Part shown: in pieces, positions 34,928-43,936 of the stretch
How the letters are laid out: the number at the start of each line of letters is the position of its first letter
How positions within the stretch are numbered: the stretch's first letter is position 1
Origin: CAZGQY01 sp964528035
Lineage (GTDB): Bacteria > Pseudomonadota > Gammaproteobacteria > Methylococcales > UBA1147
Direction of reading: 5' to 3'
DNA length: 64,000 nucleotides
Assembly (NCBI GenBank): GCA_964528035.1
Contig: CAZGQY010000002.1
Location: 1-64,000, forward strand
Notes under the pieces: model-generated
What the model saw: only the letters and a program-made list of their open reading frames with translations
Told to the model about the DNA's origin: nothing
Databases searched by the model: none
Program-made: the position numbers and the translations under genes

Positions 34928-36495
34928 GCGATGTTCTCCGCTATTTGAGTTTTTATTTGCTCTACGATTCGCAGTATACGTCGTTCTTTCTCAAGAATTT
35001 CCACCACCAACTCCTCCGGTGCCCGATGCTCCAAGGCCTCCAAACTATTCGGGTTCTTGATATCCAGATTCACCGAAACCAACCCCCCGGAGTCACCGTA
35101 TTTCAGCACTTGGTCCACGGAAACCCTCCAGGCCTGCCGATTCTCCTTCCGTTCATTCCACCATTTGAGACAGTCACCGAACTCTTCATACTGCATCGGC
35201 TTGGTCTTGGTGTATTTCCGGCGACCCTCGGGAATCGAAATTTCGTAATACCAGATATCCCGGGTCGGACCGCTTCGATCAAAGAATAATAGGTTGGCCG
35301 GAATGTCAGTATATGGCGCGAAGACGCCTTCCGGCAGCCGGACGATGGTGTGCAGGTTGAAGTTTTTGAGTAGCTCCTCTTTAATTCGCGCGCAGACACC
35401 GTCGCCGAACAAGGTACCATTAGGAACCACCACCGCACCACGCCCACCGCTTTCCGATCCATGGCCGGGCCGCTTTAATTTGCGCATGATGAGTTGCAGA
35501 AACAGCAAGGCAGTTTCGGAGGTCTGCATATCTTCGGGGAAGTTGCCCAGGATGCCTTTTTCTTCCTCGCCGCCAAACGGCGGATTGGTGAGAATGATAT
35601 CGACCCGATCCTTATCACCTATTTCACGCAGCGGAAAGCGCAGGCTGTTGCCGGAATCGATGCGCGGATACTCCAGGCCGTGCAGCAGCAGGTTCATCTG
35701 CACCAGCAGATAGGGCATTGATTTGGCTTCGCCACCCGTTAGACTACCGTTTTGCAGGGTTTCCCGGTGTTCCACGGTCTGGCATTGCTTTTCCAGGTGT
35801 TCGAAAGCTTCCACCAGAAATCCTCCGGTACCGCAGGCCGGATCAAGCAGGGTTTCACCGAGCTTCGGATTCGTAACCTCGACCATAAAGCGTACCACCG
35901 GACGCGGGGTATAGAATTCCCCGGAATCGCCCGCAGCATCGCGCATTTCTCTCAACATGGATTCGTAGAGCCGGCTCAGTGTGTGCATCTCGTCGGACGA
36001 ATTGAAATGGATGCCGTTGACCTTGTCGATAACATCCCTTAGCAGATAGCCGTTGATCATCCGGTTTTGCACACCGCGGAAAACTGTGGCAATCACGTCA
36101 CGGCGGTCGCCGCCGTTGGCGCCCTGGAGCCCGCGCAAATAGGCAAACAGACCAGTGCCGCGTGAACCGTCGGGCCGGACCGATTCATCGTTATTGACAA
36201 AGGCGATGAGTTCATCACCGGTGACGCTTCCTTCGACGGCCGCCCAATCCCGCCAGCGATAAGGTGATTCAATGGCCGATTGGAAGGTTTTGCCTTCCAG
36301 CACTGCCTCAGTTTCCCGCATGTGTTCGAGATCGTCGAGAAATTTCAGGAACATGATCCAGGTCAACATGGGTAGACGGTCGAGGTCGCCATTTAGTCCT
36401 TTGTCCTTGCGCATGATCTGACGCGCTGATTTGACGATTGAGCCCAATTGCTGGGCTGTGGTCATGGGTTTTGCGTTTTGCTTCTTGGTTGCCAT
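34924..36495 (-). CDS. hsdM: Type I DNA methyltransferase subunit HsdM
   Basis: A 523-residue N6-adenine methyltransferase. The helical N-terminal domain (residues about 10-160; IVKSARQIMRKDKGLNGDLDR) is followed by the catalytic domain with motif I DPACGTGGFLVEAFEH, the catalytic NPPFGG, and VVVPNGTLFGDGV. With HsdS it modifies the host DNA; with HsdR it forms the restriction complex. The start is 4 bases after the stop of the toxin gene and its end overlaps hsdS, so the operon is tightly packed and probably translated in series. Confidence 0.93.
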   Translation of the reverse strand: MATKKQNAKPMTTAQQLGSIVKSARQIMRKDKGLNGDLDRLPMLTWIMFLKFLDDLEHMRETEAVLEGKTFQSAIESPYRWRDWAAVEGSVTGDELIAFVNNDESVRPDGSRGTGLFAYLRGLQGANGGDRRDVIATVFRGVQNRMINGYLLRDVIDKVNGIHFNSSDEMHTLSRLYESMLREMRDAAGDSGEFYTPRPVVRFMVEVTNPKLGETLLDPACGTGGFLVEAFEHLEKQCQTVEHRETLQNGSLTGGEAKSMPYLLVQMNLLLHGLEYPRIDSGNSLRFPLREIGDKDRVDIILTNPPFGGEEEKGILGNFPEDMQTSETALLFLQLIMRKLKRPGHGSESGGRGAVVVPNGTLFGDGVCARIKEELLKNFNLHTIVRLPEGVFAPYTDIPANLLFFDRSGPTRDIWYYEISIPEGRRKYTKTKPMQYEEFGDCLKWWNERKENRQAWRVSVDQVLKYGDSGGLVSVNLDIKNPNSLEALEHRAPEELVVEILEKERRILRIVEQIKTQIAENIA

Positions 36496-36498
36496 CGT

Positions 36499-36891
36499 TC
36501 AGTCATTCGCCCATTTAATCAGGTCCTGATCAAAGGTCTGGATCGACCAGTGGTTTTCTTTGGCCGTGACCGCGATCAGCGCATCGACGAAGCTCAGATT
36601 ACGTTCCGCATACAGCTGAAGGGCACGCACCTGAAGGAGCGGCTCGTGACCTTCCACGCCGCGAAAACTCAATAGCCCGCTGAGTTTCTCCGCGATTTCA
36701 GCGCGTGGTATCTGGTAGATTCGCTGCATAACGTAGACGCACTCGGCAATGACGGTTTCTGGAAAAAAAGCGGCGCTGCTGCCTTCTCGTACCTCGTTCA
36801 GGAAGGCCTTCGCTTTTTGATGGTGTACTGCGTGGTCGGCAAGGAGGTATCGCAAGATGACATTCGCATCAACGATGTGAATATTTGTCAT
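36499..36891 (-). CDS. vapC: PIN-domain toxin, VapC-like
   Basis: A 130-residue PIN-domain ribonuclease, the toxin half of a type II toxin-antitoxin pair. The acidic catalytic residues are visible: Asp in IVDANVILRYLL, Glu in IAECVYVM, Asp in SFVDALIAV and Asp in TFDQDL. Its start overlaps the antitoxin gene by 23 bases and its stop lies 4 bases from hsdM. The pair therefore sits inside the restriction operon, an arrangement that could stabilise the operon or couple toxin control to its transcription. Confidence 0.85.
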   Translation of the reverse strand: MTNIHIVDANVILRYLLADHAVHHQKAKAFLNEVREGSSAAFFPETVIAECVYVMQRIYQIPRAEIAEKLSGLLSFRGVEGHEPLLQVRALQLYAERNLSFVDALIAVTAKENHWSIQTFDQDLIKWAND

Positions 36892-37114
36892 TGACTTCTG
36901 CCTCCCATGCTCGGTCCCTGGCTTCTTCGAATGGGATGTATTCTTTAGCGTACTGGTTTAGACTACCGGCCAGGTCTCCGAGTGGTTCTAAGCGGACTTG
37001 GCCGTTTTCAATGACAACTTTAACGACATTCGAACCCAGAAATTCACGGACTTTCTTGGGTAAGGTGATCTGACCCTTTTTCGAGAGTTTGGCTGTTTTT
37101 TCATAATCGATCAT
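36869..37114 (-). CDS. AbrB/MazE-type antitoxin
   Basis: An 81-residue protein with an N-terminal swapped-hairpin AbrB domain (KLSKKGQITLPKKVREFLG, VVKVVIENGQVRLEPL) that should bind DNA, and an acidic C-terminal tail (YIPFEEARDRAWEAEV) that should wrap the PIN toxin. It is the first gene of the pair and likely represses its own promoter; the 41-base gap to hsdR leaves little room for a separate promoter, though one could lie within the hsdR 3' end. Confidence 0.82.
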   Translation of the reverse strand: MIDYEKTAKLSKKGQITLPKKVREFLGSNVVKVVIENGQVRLEPLGDLAGSLNQYAKEYIPFEEARDRAWEAEVNDKYSHR

Positions 37115-37155
37115 GGCTTTACCTTTTTACACTCGCATAACTTTATTATATCGCA

Positions 37156-39540
37156 TTACTTTGAGTAAAGTAGCGCCTGCAATCTATCGACCGCCGCCTT
37201 CATTGGTGCTGCGCCGCCAAAAAGATTTGCGATCTCGATGACGTTGCCGTATTCGGAAATGGGCGGGACCTGGAGGGCATCGGGAATTTCAAACTGTTTT
37301 GGACCGAAGTCGGTATACTTTTCCAAAAGCGCATTGAGTACTTCGCGTGCCTCCGGGCCATACTGATCAAAAAAATCAGGCTGGTTTTTTCGCAAATGTA
37401 CGGCCCGTTCGTGACGGGTGCGAAGCGGCGCGCCGAATGCCAGGTGGCAAAGCAGGTCCAAGGGATCTGCATTTGGATTCTGAGTCACTTTAGCAAGATG
37501 TTCAAACTGAATACCCCGCTCTTCCAGTTCCATTAGAATTTCTTCGCGTTGTACCGGATCGGCCCAACGTTGTCGTAGTTCCTCGGATGACTGAAACAAA
37601 GTCCTGACTTTCTCAGCGGTATAATCGGTGTACTGTACAACGCGCAGCTGTTTTCCGTCGGCATCCAGCTCGTAGACCAGATGGGTTGTGATTTTGACGA
37701 TTCCTCCATCCACGTAATATTTTCGAGGTTCGTTCGGTCCATCTCCGCCGGTCCCGATTCCTCCGATTGTGCCGCCGCCTCCGTTGTCGTCCGGCGGTTC
37801 GGGAGTGACATAGGTTCCGCCTTCCTCTTCTACACCGGTTTCATGGCCGCTGTCGTCTATGGTGATGTCTTCCTCGATGTCAGGATAACCATCGAAATCG
37901 GGATCGGCGAAATTTTGCGTGGCTGAGCCGGTATAGTCGATGATGTTGAACCAAAGCTTGCCGTAATCCTCTCGCAAGCGGGTTCCCCGGCCGATGATTT
38001 GTTTGAATTCGGTCATGGCGTTGACGATTCGCGCCAGCACGACATTTTTGCAGGTGGGCGCATCGACGCCCGTGGTCAACAATTGGGATGTGGTCAGAAT
38101 CACTGGGCTTGTGGTTTCCAGCTCCTGAAAGCGGCTGAGGTGCCCTTTGCCGATCTTGCCTTCCTCTGAAGTGACGCGGGCGACATAATCCGGATGTTTT
38201 TTGACAAGATCCTGATTCAGGTTGTTCAATGCCCGGCGCATCTCGTCAGCGTGTTCCTGATCGACACAGAACACAATAGTTTTGGCGAAGCGGTCAGTAC
38301 GCTTCATAAAATCGGAAAGATGTCGGGCAATGGCTTCGGTTCGCGTACGCAAAGCGATCACGCGTTCAAAATCCCGGGTACCGTATTCGGCGTCGGGGAT
38401 TTCCCGGCCGTAGCGGTCGACCTGGTTTTTGTCCGGCCGCCAGCCGGCTGCATCGACATTGGTAATTACCCGGTGAACCCGGTACGGGGCAAGAAAGCCG
38501 TCGTCGATCCCTTGCCGTAAGCTGTAGGTATAGATCGGATTGTCAAAATACCGATAGGTATCCCGATTATCTTCGCGCAACGGTGTCGCGGTCATGCCAA
38601 TTTGAAAAGCAGGTTCAAAATATTCAAGAATTTCCCGCCAATTACTGTCGTCCCGGGCGCTGCCGCGGTGACATTCGTCGACGATCACAAGATCGAAAAA
38701 GTCCCGGGAAAATTCCTTGTAAAGCCCCGGGCGGCGTTCATCTTTGGCGATTGCTTGATAAATGGCAAAATAGATTTCGCGGCTTTTTGAAACCTTGCCA
38801 TTTTCGATCTTGAACCGTGCATCTCCGAACGGTGCGAAGGTTTTGTCTTTGGGATCATCCACCAAGATGTTGCGATCGGCCAAAAACAGAATGCGCGGCT
38901 TTCTATAATCGTTAGTCCTGTTCCATCGGGTGTTCCAGAGCTTCCAGCAAATCTGAAATGCTACCATCGTTTTGCCGGTGCCTGTTGCCATGGTAATCAG
39001 TACCCGCCTGTTACCCAGTAACACGGCCTGGACCGTGCGATTGATGGCGATCTGCTGATAATAGCGAGGAATATAGCCTTCAATGTTGTGGTAGGGCGAA
39101 AGCAGCGTATCAATACACTGATACTGAAGGCCCTGGGCATGGGTCAGTCGGCTGAATAATTCTTTGGGTTCCGGGTAGGCCGATAGTGTTTTCTCTTGTC
39201 CGGACGTGTAATCGAATTCGAGGATTTCATGGCCGTTGGTCGCGTAGGCGAATTTTAGACCTAAAATTTCCGCATATTCCTTTGCCTGCTGCATACCGGT
39301 CCCGGCGGCGGCATCCTCGGGTTTTGCCTCGACCACTGCGATCGGAAAATCACGGTTATAGCGTAATAGATAATCAGCACGTTTTTGAGCCCCGCGACGG
39401 ACACTGCTGCCTCGAACTTCAACACGGCCGTCGGTAAACGTACACTGTTCAGTGATCGAATGGGGCAGATGTTCCCAACCGGATTCTTTGATCTTTGGCG
39501 TCACATAAACGCGGCAGGTATCTGCTTCGTTTAGAGCCAT
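37156..39540 (-). CDS. hsdR: Type I restriction motor/nuclease subunit HsdR
   Basis: A 794-residue subunit that translocates and cuts unmodified DNA. An N-terminal nuclease domain (residues about 10-130) shows RADYLL...PIAVVEAKP, the D...ExK nuclease pattern. The helicase part follows with Walker A TMATGTGKT, Walker B VDECHR, the SAT-like GMTATP, and motif VI QIIGRGTRLR. The C-terminal domain (from about 640; VRTLFQSSEELRQRWADP) resembles that of EcoEI-type HsdR. Near residue 600 there is a Gly-rich low-complexity linker. The start overlaps a truncated AlbA-domain gene, so the operon promoter probably lies further upstream. Confidence 0.92.
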   Translation of the reverse strand: MALNEADTCRVYVTPKIKESGWEHLPHSITEQCTFTDGRVEVRGSSVRRGAQKRADYLLRYNRDFPIAVVEAKPEDAAAGTGMQQAKEYAEILGLKFAYATNGHEILEFDYTSGQEKTLSAYPEPKELFSRLTHAQGLQYQCIDTLLSPYHNIEGYIPRYYQQIAINRTVQAVLLGNRRVLITMATGTGKTMVAFQICWKLWNTRWNRTNDYRKPRILFLADRNILVDDPKDKTFAPFGDARFKIENGKVSKSREIYFAIYQAIAKDERRPGLYKEFSRDFFDLVIVDECHRGSARDDSNWREILEYFEPAFQIGMTATPLREDNRDTYRYFDNPIYTYSLRQGIDDGFLAPYRVHRVITNVDAAGWRPDKNQVDRYGREIPDAEYGTRDFERVIALRTRTEAIARHLSDFMKRTDRFAKTIVFCVDQEHADEMRRALNNLNQDLVKKHPDYVARVTSEEGKIGKGHLSRFQELETTSPVILTTSQLLTTGVDAPTCKNVVLARIVNAMTEFKQIIGRGTRLREDYGKLWFNIIDYTGSATQNFADPDFDGYPDIEEDITIDDSGHETGVEEEGGTYVTPEPPDDNGGGGTIGGIGTGGDGPNEPRKYYVDGGIVKITTHLVYELDADGKQLRVVQYTDYTAEKVRTLFQSSEELRQRWADPVQREEILMELEERGIQFEHLAKVTQNPNADPLDLLCHLAFGAPLRTRHERAVHLRKNQPDFFDQYGPEAREVLNALLEKYTDFGPKQFEIPDALQVPPISEYGNVIEIANLFGGAAPMKAAVDRLQALLYSK

Positions 39541-39953
39541 GGTTGGTTCGCAATTGCCCTGCGAGGCCCGGTTCTAATCCATATGCGACCATCGTATTTT
39601 ACCGGTGGTATGCTCGAAGGCAGAACAGTAACTACAGCCACTTCAGCCCTTAATAAAGTACGTTTTTCAACAGTAAGAACAGGTAATGGCAATATATTAC
39701 TGTCGGTTTTCATATCGGCAAGACTATGTAGTAGCTCATCAGTAGTGGGTTCATTGGACGGCATTCCATTATCTTGAGCACCGATGAATAGTACACTAGG
39801 TTGCTGACGGTTAGGCAGTTCACTTGCATAGGCATAAATCGCCTGTCGGGCTTTTTTGGGCGAATCATCTTTAAATGATTGCGTGCGCTCGGTAAGATCT
39901 GATTCCACGTTTGCAAGTAAGCGTTCTAAGTCTGCATTAGAAAATGTTTTCAT
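39531..39953 (-). CDS. Short AlbA_2/Schlafen-type domain protein, truncated
   Basis: A 140-residue protein matching the AlbA_2 (Schlafen-type, putative nucleic-acid-binding) domain: DLTERTQSFKDD, an AIYAYASELPN helix, VLFIGAQDNGMP, and RIWIRTGPRRAIA. Most relatives run well past this last motif with further domains; here the frame stops after only five more residues (NQPWL), inside the start of hsdR. It therefore looks cut short, perhaps by the insertion of the restriction operon, or it is an unusually short form. It leads the operon and could influence it. Confidence 0.6.
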   Translation of the reverse strand: MKTFSNADLERLLANVESDLTERTQSFKDDSPKKARQAIYAYASELPNRQQPSVLFIGAQDNGMPSNEPTTDELLHSLADMKTDSNILPLPVLTVEKRTLLRAEVAVVTVLPSSIPPVKYDGRIWIRTGPRRAIANQPWL

Positions 39954-40191
39954 CAGACGTTGTGGAGAGAGCGAGGGGATTAATAGATAAGAGTTGAGTA
40001 TATCATGACTCTATCACAACAGTTTCTTGTGTCTGTTCACTGTTTAAATTGCTGATATGAAATACAGAATTAGTTCATCTTGACTTTAATCCAGAGTGAA
40101 GTCTTTTAATCAGCATCTTATCAGGCGATAAATAAGAGCTTTGGGTGTGTTGAAAGCCGGACAATCAAAAACGATGCCTTGCAGGTTCTCA

Positions 40192-41256
40192 TTAACGGGT
40201 GCTGTGATGAAGGTCTTGCCATAGAAAATGGACTTTCGTTCGATTGGCAAAAGAAACCAGAGATAACATCACAGGCACTTCAACCAATACACCCACCACG
40301 GTTGCCAGCGCCGCGCCGGAATGGAGGCCAAACAAGCTAATGGCCACCGCTACGGCCAGTTCAAAGAAATTCGAAGTGCCGATCAAAGCGGCGGGGGCGG
40401 CGATGTTATGCGGTACTTTCCACAGATAGGACCAGCCATAGGCCAGAAAGAAAATCCCGTAACTTTGTAGTAGCAGTGGAATCGCGATCAGGCCAATCAC
40501 AAACGGGTTCTCCAAAATAGTCTGCGCCTGAAAACCGAACAGCAATATCACAGTTGCCAGTAACCCGATCATAGAATAGGGTTCAATGTGGCTTGCAAAG
40601 CGCTTTAATGCTTCTCCGTGGTCATCCTTTTTCACGAGCATATGACGGGTTAAATATCCGGCGACCAACGGGAAAACGACATAAAGAACAACAGACAGCA
40701 ACAGTGTTTCCCAGGGTACAACAATATCGGTTATACCGAGTAGAAATGCGGCAATCGGGGCAAAAGCAAACACCATGATCAGGTCATTGACGGATACCTG
40801 CACCAGCGTATAGCTGGCGTCACCCTGGGTCAGCTGGCTCCATACAAATACCATAGCCGTACAGGGCGCAACCCCAAGCAGAATCATTCCGGCAATGTAT
40901 TCCCTGGCCATATGCGGCTCGACCAAGCCCACATAGATATGGCTAAAGAACAACACGCCCAATGCGGCCATGGTAAAGGGCTTAATCAGCCAGTTGACAA
41001 CGAGCGTGATGCACAAACCTTTGGGTTTGCGGCGCAGATTTTTAAGGCTGGAAAAATCCACTTGCGTCATCATCGGGTAGATCATCACCCAGATGAGAAC
41101 CGCTACAACGAAATTTACATGAGCATATTCAAGGCCGGCCAATAATTGGAAGAATGATGGAAAACCAACGCCCAGACCAACACCAGTAAGAATGCAAAAC
41201 GCCACCCAAAGGCTTAGGTAACGGCCAAAAATACCAAGAGGGGATGCTTCGCTCAT
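40192..41256 (-). CDS. acr3: Arsenite efflux transporter, ACR3 family
   Basis: A 354-residue inner-membrane protein with about ten membrane segments. [20 protein letters not shown] carries the conserved Cys of ACR3 arsenite carriers, and [20 protein letters not shown] is also typical. It exports As(OH)3 made by the reductase encoded just upstream; the genes overlap by 4 bases. Length is normal. It is the last gene of the arsR-arsC-acr3 operon. Confidence 0.92.
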   Translation of the reverse strand: MSEASPLGIFGRYLSLWVAFCILTGVGLGVGFPSFFQLLAGLEYAHVNFVVAVLIWVMIYPMMTQVDFSSLKNLRRKPKGLCITLVVNWLIKPFTMAALGVLFFSHIYVGLVEPHMAREYIAGMILLGVAPCTAMVFVWSQLTQGDASYTLVQVSVNDLIMVFAFAPIAAFLLGITDIVVPWETLLLSVVLYVVFPLVAGYLTRHMLVKKDDHGEALKRFASHIEPYSMIGLLATVILLFGFQAQTILENPFVIGLIAIPLLLQSYGIFFLAYGWSYLWKVPHNIAAPAALIGTSNFFELAVAVAISLFGLHSGAALATVVGVLVEVPVMLSLVSFANRTKVHFLWQDLHHSTR

Positions 41257-41687
41257 ACCAATAGCTCTTTCTCAATACGGGTTTTAAGTGCTTGGAAAAC
41301 CTCATCAAAGGCCGCATTGATGTGTTGTTCAGTGCCCTTAGCTTTTGCCGGGTCGGGCGTACTCCAATGCAATTTTTTTGGCTGACCTGGAAAGACAGGG
41401 CATGTTTCCCCCGCAGCCTGATCGCACACGGTGACGACAAAATCTAAAGTCATTTCGGCATATTCATCCCATGACTTGCTGCGCGGAATTCCGGGGTCAA
41501 TGTCCTGTCGTATAAGTGTTTCAATGGATTTGGGGTGAACCTTGCCGGTCGGAAAACTTCCTGCGCTGAAACCCTGATAATGATCTTTGCCCAGATGGTT
41601 AAGCAGCTTCTCCGCCATAATCGAGCGGCAGGAATTTCCGGTGCACAAAAACAAAACCCTTTTAATATCACCCGCCATTGGTGGCAA
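41253..41687 (-). CDS. arsC: Arsenate reductase, thioredoxin-coupled type
   Basis: A 144-residue low-molecular-weight-phosphatase-fold arsenate reductase. The active-site loop is CTGNSCRS near residue 15; two further cysteines in [15 protein letters not shown] match the relay pair that passes the disulfide to thioredoxin. It reduces As(V) to As(III), which Acr3 then exports. The gene overlaps both neighbours, arsR upstream and acr3 downstream. Confidence 0.92.
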   Translation of the reverse strand: MPPMAGDIKRVLFLCTGNSCRSIMAEKLLNHLGKDHYQGFSAGSFPTGKVHPKSIETLIRQDIDPGIPRSKSWDEYAEMTLDFVVTVCDQAAGETCPVFPGQPKKLHWSTPDPAKAKGTEQHINAAFDEVFQALKTRIEKELLV

Positions 41688-42063
41688 CCTTCTGACTCAT
41701 GTCACAGCAATCCGACAGTTCGATGACCGAGCAGCCTTTGGTACTGTCCTTACGAATATTGGCAACTTCACGGCTGCAACAGTCTTTAACCAGAAAACCG
41801 ATTAAATCCCGCATCATTTCAAAATTTGCCGTGTAAATGATGGATCGTCCATTACGCCGTGAACGTACAATGCCCGCATTTGAAAGGTGGTTGAGGTGAA
41901 AAGAAAGCGTGTTGTGTGGCGTACCCAACTCATCACTAATTGCCCCCGCGGCAAGCCCGTCAGAACCCGCTTGTACCAGCAGACGAAACGCTTTCAGACG
42001 GGTTTCCTGTGACAGTGCATCAAACACAATTGTGCTTTTTTCAATGTCCATCTTATTGTCCAT
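41668..42063 (-). CDS. arsR: ArsR/SmtB-family arsenic repressor
   Basis: A 131-residue winged-helix repressor (ALSQETRLKAFRLL, GTPHNTLSFHLNHLSNAGIV as the DNA-recognition helices, RSRRNGRSIIYTAN as the wing). It lacks the ELCVCDL metal site in helix 3; instead cysteines lie in the C-terminal part (CC at 95-96, C111, CC at 119-120). That resembles the AfArsR type, in which As(III) binds C-terminal cysteines. I place the start at 42063; the ATG at 42051 (MDIEKS) is equally plausible. A palindrome covers the start region. It should repress the ars operon until arsenite binds. Confidence 0.9.
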   Translation of the reverse strand: MDNKMDIEKSTIVFDALSQETRLKAFRLLVQAGSDGLAAGAISDELGTPHNTLSFHLNHLSNAGIVRSRRNGRSIIYTANFEMMRDLIGFLVKDCCSREVANIRKDSTKGCSVIELSDCCDMSQKVATNGG

Positions 42064-42081
42064 ATCTCTAGAGTTATGGAC
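42058..42081. promoter_or_regulatory. Palindromic operator candidate at arsR start
   Basis: GTCCATATCTCTAGAG followed by TTATGGAC is a 24-base, nearly perfect palindrome (one mismatched pair). It covers the ATG at 42063 if that start is used, or lies just upstream of the ATG at 42051. Size, symmetry and place suit the binding site of the ArsR dimer. If it is the operator, it favours the downstream start at 42051. Confidence 0.6.
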
Positions 42082-42138
42082 ATATATTATTAATCCCAAC
42101 CTAAGGTGTCAACATAGATTGTTAAAGAATCTACGGAT

Positions 42139-42414
42139 TTAAATCAGGCACTGATCCTGCTTGGATTTGCATATTTCCATTGGGTAGTCTCCATTCGCAT
42201 TTAACAGCTTGATTCGATTAAGTGCTGCCTTGGACAACCGGATCGCCTCGTGCATCTCAAATTTTCTCGCGTAGAGCTGGCTCCAGGTGTTGATATTGAA
42301 ACTGAAAGCCGTATTCTCGACCTTCAGACACTCACCTGGTATGGTTATGCCAACGAAATTATGGCAGATTGGGCACACCAGCTGATGAAATTGTTGACTA
42401 CGCCGCATGACCAC
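42139..42414 (-). CDS. Possible small zinc-ribbon-like protein
   Basis: A 91-codon frame starting at GTG, with CPIC near the start (HQLVCPICHNFVGI) and further Cys near the end (EICKSKQDQCLI). Codon-level character looks real and the frame is open upstream to about 42460 without an ATG (HLKGCPGKIVTVGHH), so the true N-terminus may be lost or use GTG. No family recognised. It could be a decayed gene. Confidence 0.3.
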   Translation of the reverse strand: MVMRRSQQFHQLVCPICHNFVGITIPGECLKVENTAFSFNINTWSQLYARKFEMHEAIRLSKAALNRIKLLNANGDYPMEICKSKQDQCLI

Positions 42415-42474
42415 ATGGTGCCCGACAGTGACGATTTTGCCTGGGCACCCTTTTAGGTGGTCAGTTCAATTGGT

Positions 42475-42642
42475 TTATAATTCGGAATCCTGTTTGTGAT
42501 GTTTCATTTTGAAAAGGCCATAGGCAAGATGCACAAATCCGATTAAAATTCCGGCGATAAAAACTACATTATTCAGCCGGATTTCGTTTACATTGGCATA
42601 AAAATTTAATCCGATACAAGTAAGGATCAATAATGCTCCCAT
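42475..42642 (-). CDS. Tiny two-segment membrane protein
   Basis: A 55-residue frame with two hydrophobic segments (GALLILTCIGLNFYA and VVFIAGILIGFVHLAYGLF) joined by a short polar loop, ending in a basic/His tail (KMKHHKQDSEL). The hydrophobic pattern suggests a real small inner-membrane protein. No strong ribosome site precedes the ATG. Family and role unknown. Confidence 0.45.
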   Translation of the reverse strand: MGALLILTCIGLNFYANVNEIRLNNVVFIAGILIGFVHLAYGLFKMKHHKQDSEL

Positions 42643-42727
42643 GAGAAGTATTTCGTGGGATTCATTGCGAAACCTTGATGATCAGTTCAAAGAAACCTGG
42701 ATGAGTACGTGAATAAAAGCAAATAAT

Positions 42728-43936
42728 ATGCATGATAAACTGTGTCGTCATGGCTCCTACGGGGTCGCGATACTTGGTAGGAACCTGGAAATTCTTGCCA
42801 CAAACTCGGCGTTCTGTAGTCTACTAGGCTACACGGAAACTGAACTAATTAGTGTATTTGTGGAACAGTTGTTTGATCCCAGTTACCTAACAGAATTCAG
42901 ATCCGCAACCGCGCGTATTTTTACCCAGCAGATTGCCTTTGCGGAATTGGAACTGCAGTGTATTTCCAATCGCGGTGAGTCGATACCTGTGAATTTAACG
43001 ATCGATACCTTAGAACCCTCTGAAAATGGTGGGCGTACTGGGTTAAGTCTGTTGCTGCGAAATTTATCCCACGAAAAGAAACAAGCCCAAGAATTCGATC
43101 GCATCCAGTGGTTCCTCAGTACTACCTTCGACACTATAGATCAGGGCGTTACAATCTATGATCGGGAATTTCGCCTGGTCGCCTGGAATAATCGTTATAA
43201 ATCATTAAAAATATTCCCGGACGAATTTCTCAGACAAGGAACCTATTTGGTGGATGCATACAAATCTATCGCTAAACTCGGGGTATTTGGTGTAGGCGAT
43301 CCAACCCTCATCGCTCAAAACCATATCAATGCATTGGTGAATGGGAATGTAAAACCAGTTGAAGAATTAAAATCGTTGACTGGTCGTCAGGTTGAAATTA
43401 GACGATATTTATTGCCCGAAGGTGGACTGGTCGCCGTATTTACAGATATCACGGAACAACGTAATGCCGAGGAGCAACTGCGTCATTCGCAGAAGATGCA
43501 GGCAATAGGGCAGTTGACAGGAGGTATCGCCCACGATTTTAATAATCTACTGGCAATTATAATGGGTAATGTTGAGCAACTCGGCGAAAAAATAGGACCT
43601 GATGAGTTACTCCAACCCTATGTCGAAGCCGCATTAGGCGGAACGTCCCGCGCAGCGGAACTGACTCACCGGCTGCTGGCATTTTCTCGACGACAGCCTC
43701 TCAATCCTATGAAATGCAACCTTATGCTGGATAGAATCGCTCTCGGAATCATCAATCGGTATTATTTTTTGGAAATACAATTGAAATTGATTCTTTTCCA
43801 GTCCACGAGTGATTCGAGAAACCCAATCCATTTCCCGGCTGTGGCGCTCGACTTCCAGGTCGGCCATTTGGAACACCTGAACACGGTTACGGCCATTAAA
43901 TTTAGCCAGGTGGCAAGCTGTATCTGCTGCACTTAG
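42728..43936 (+). pseudogene. PAS histidine kinase lacking its ATPase domain
   Basis: The first ~330 residues are a normal sensor kinase front: a PAS domain at 1-125 (VAILGRNLEILATNSAFCSL), a second PAS-like domain at 130-250 (TIDQGVTIYDREFRLVAWNN), then a dimerisation/phosphoacceptor domain with AIGQLTGGIAHDFNNLLAII (His in the H-box) and LTHRLLAFSRRQPLNP. At about 43700-43735 the sequence stops looking like a kinase: the ATP-binding N, G1, F and G2 boxes are absent and the frame runs on as the antisense of the opposite-strand gene. It can therefore not autophosphorylate as it stands. Confidence 0.8.

Noticed and set aside
43736..43936. C-terminal 70 residues of the histidine kinase frame as a real domain
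   Set aside because: They are the antisense of the GGDEF protein gene and hold no kinase ATPase boxes.
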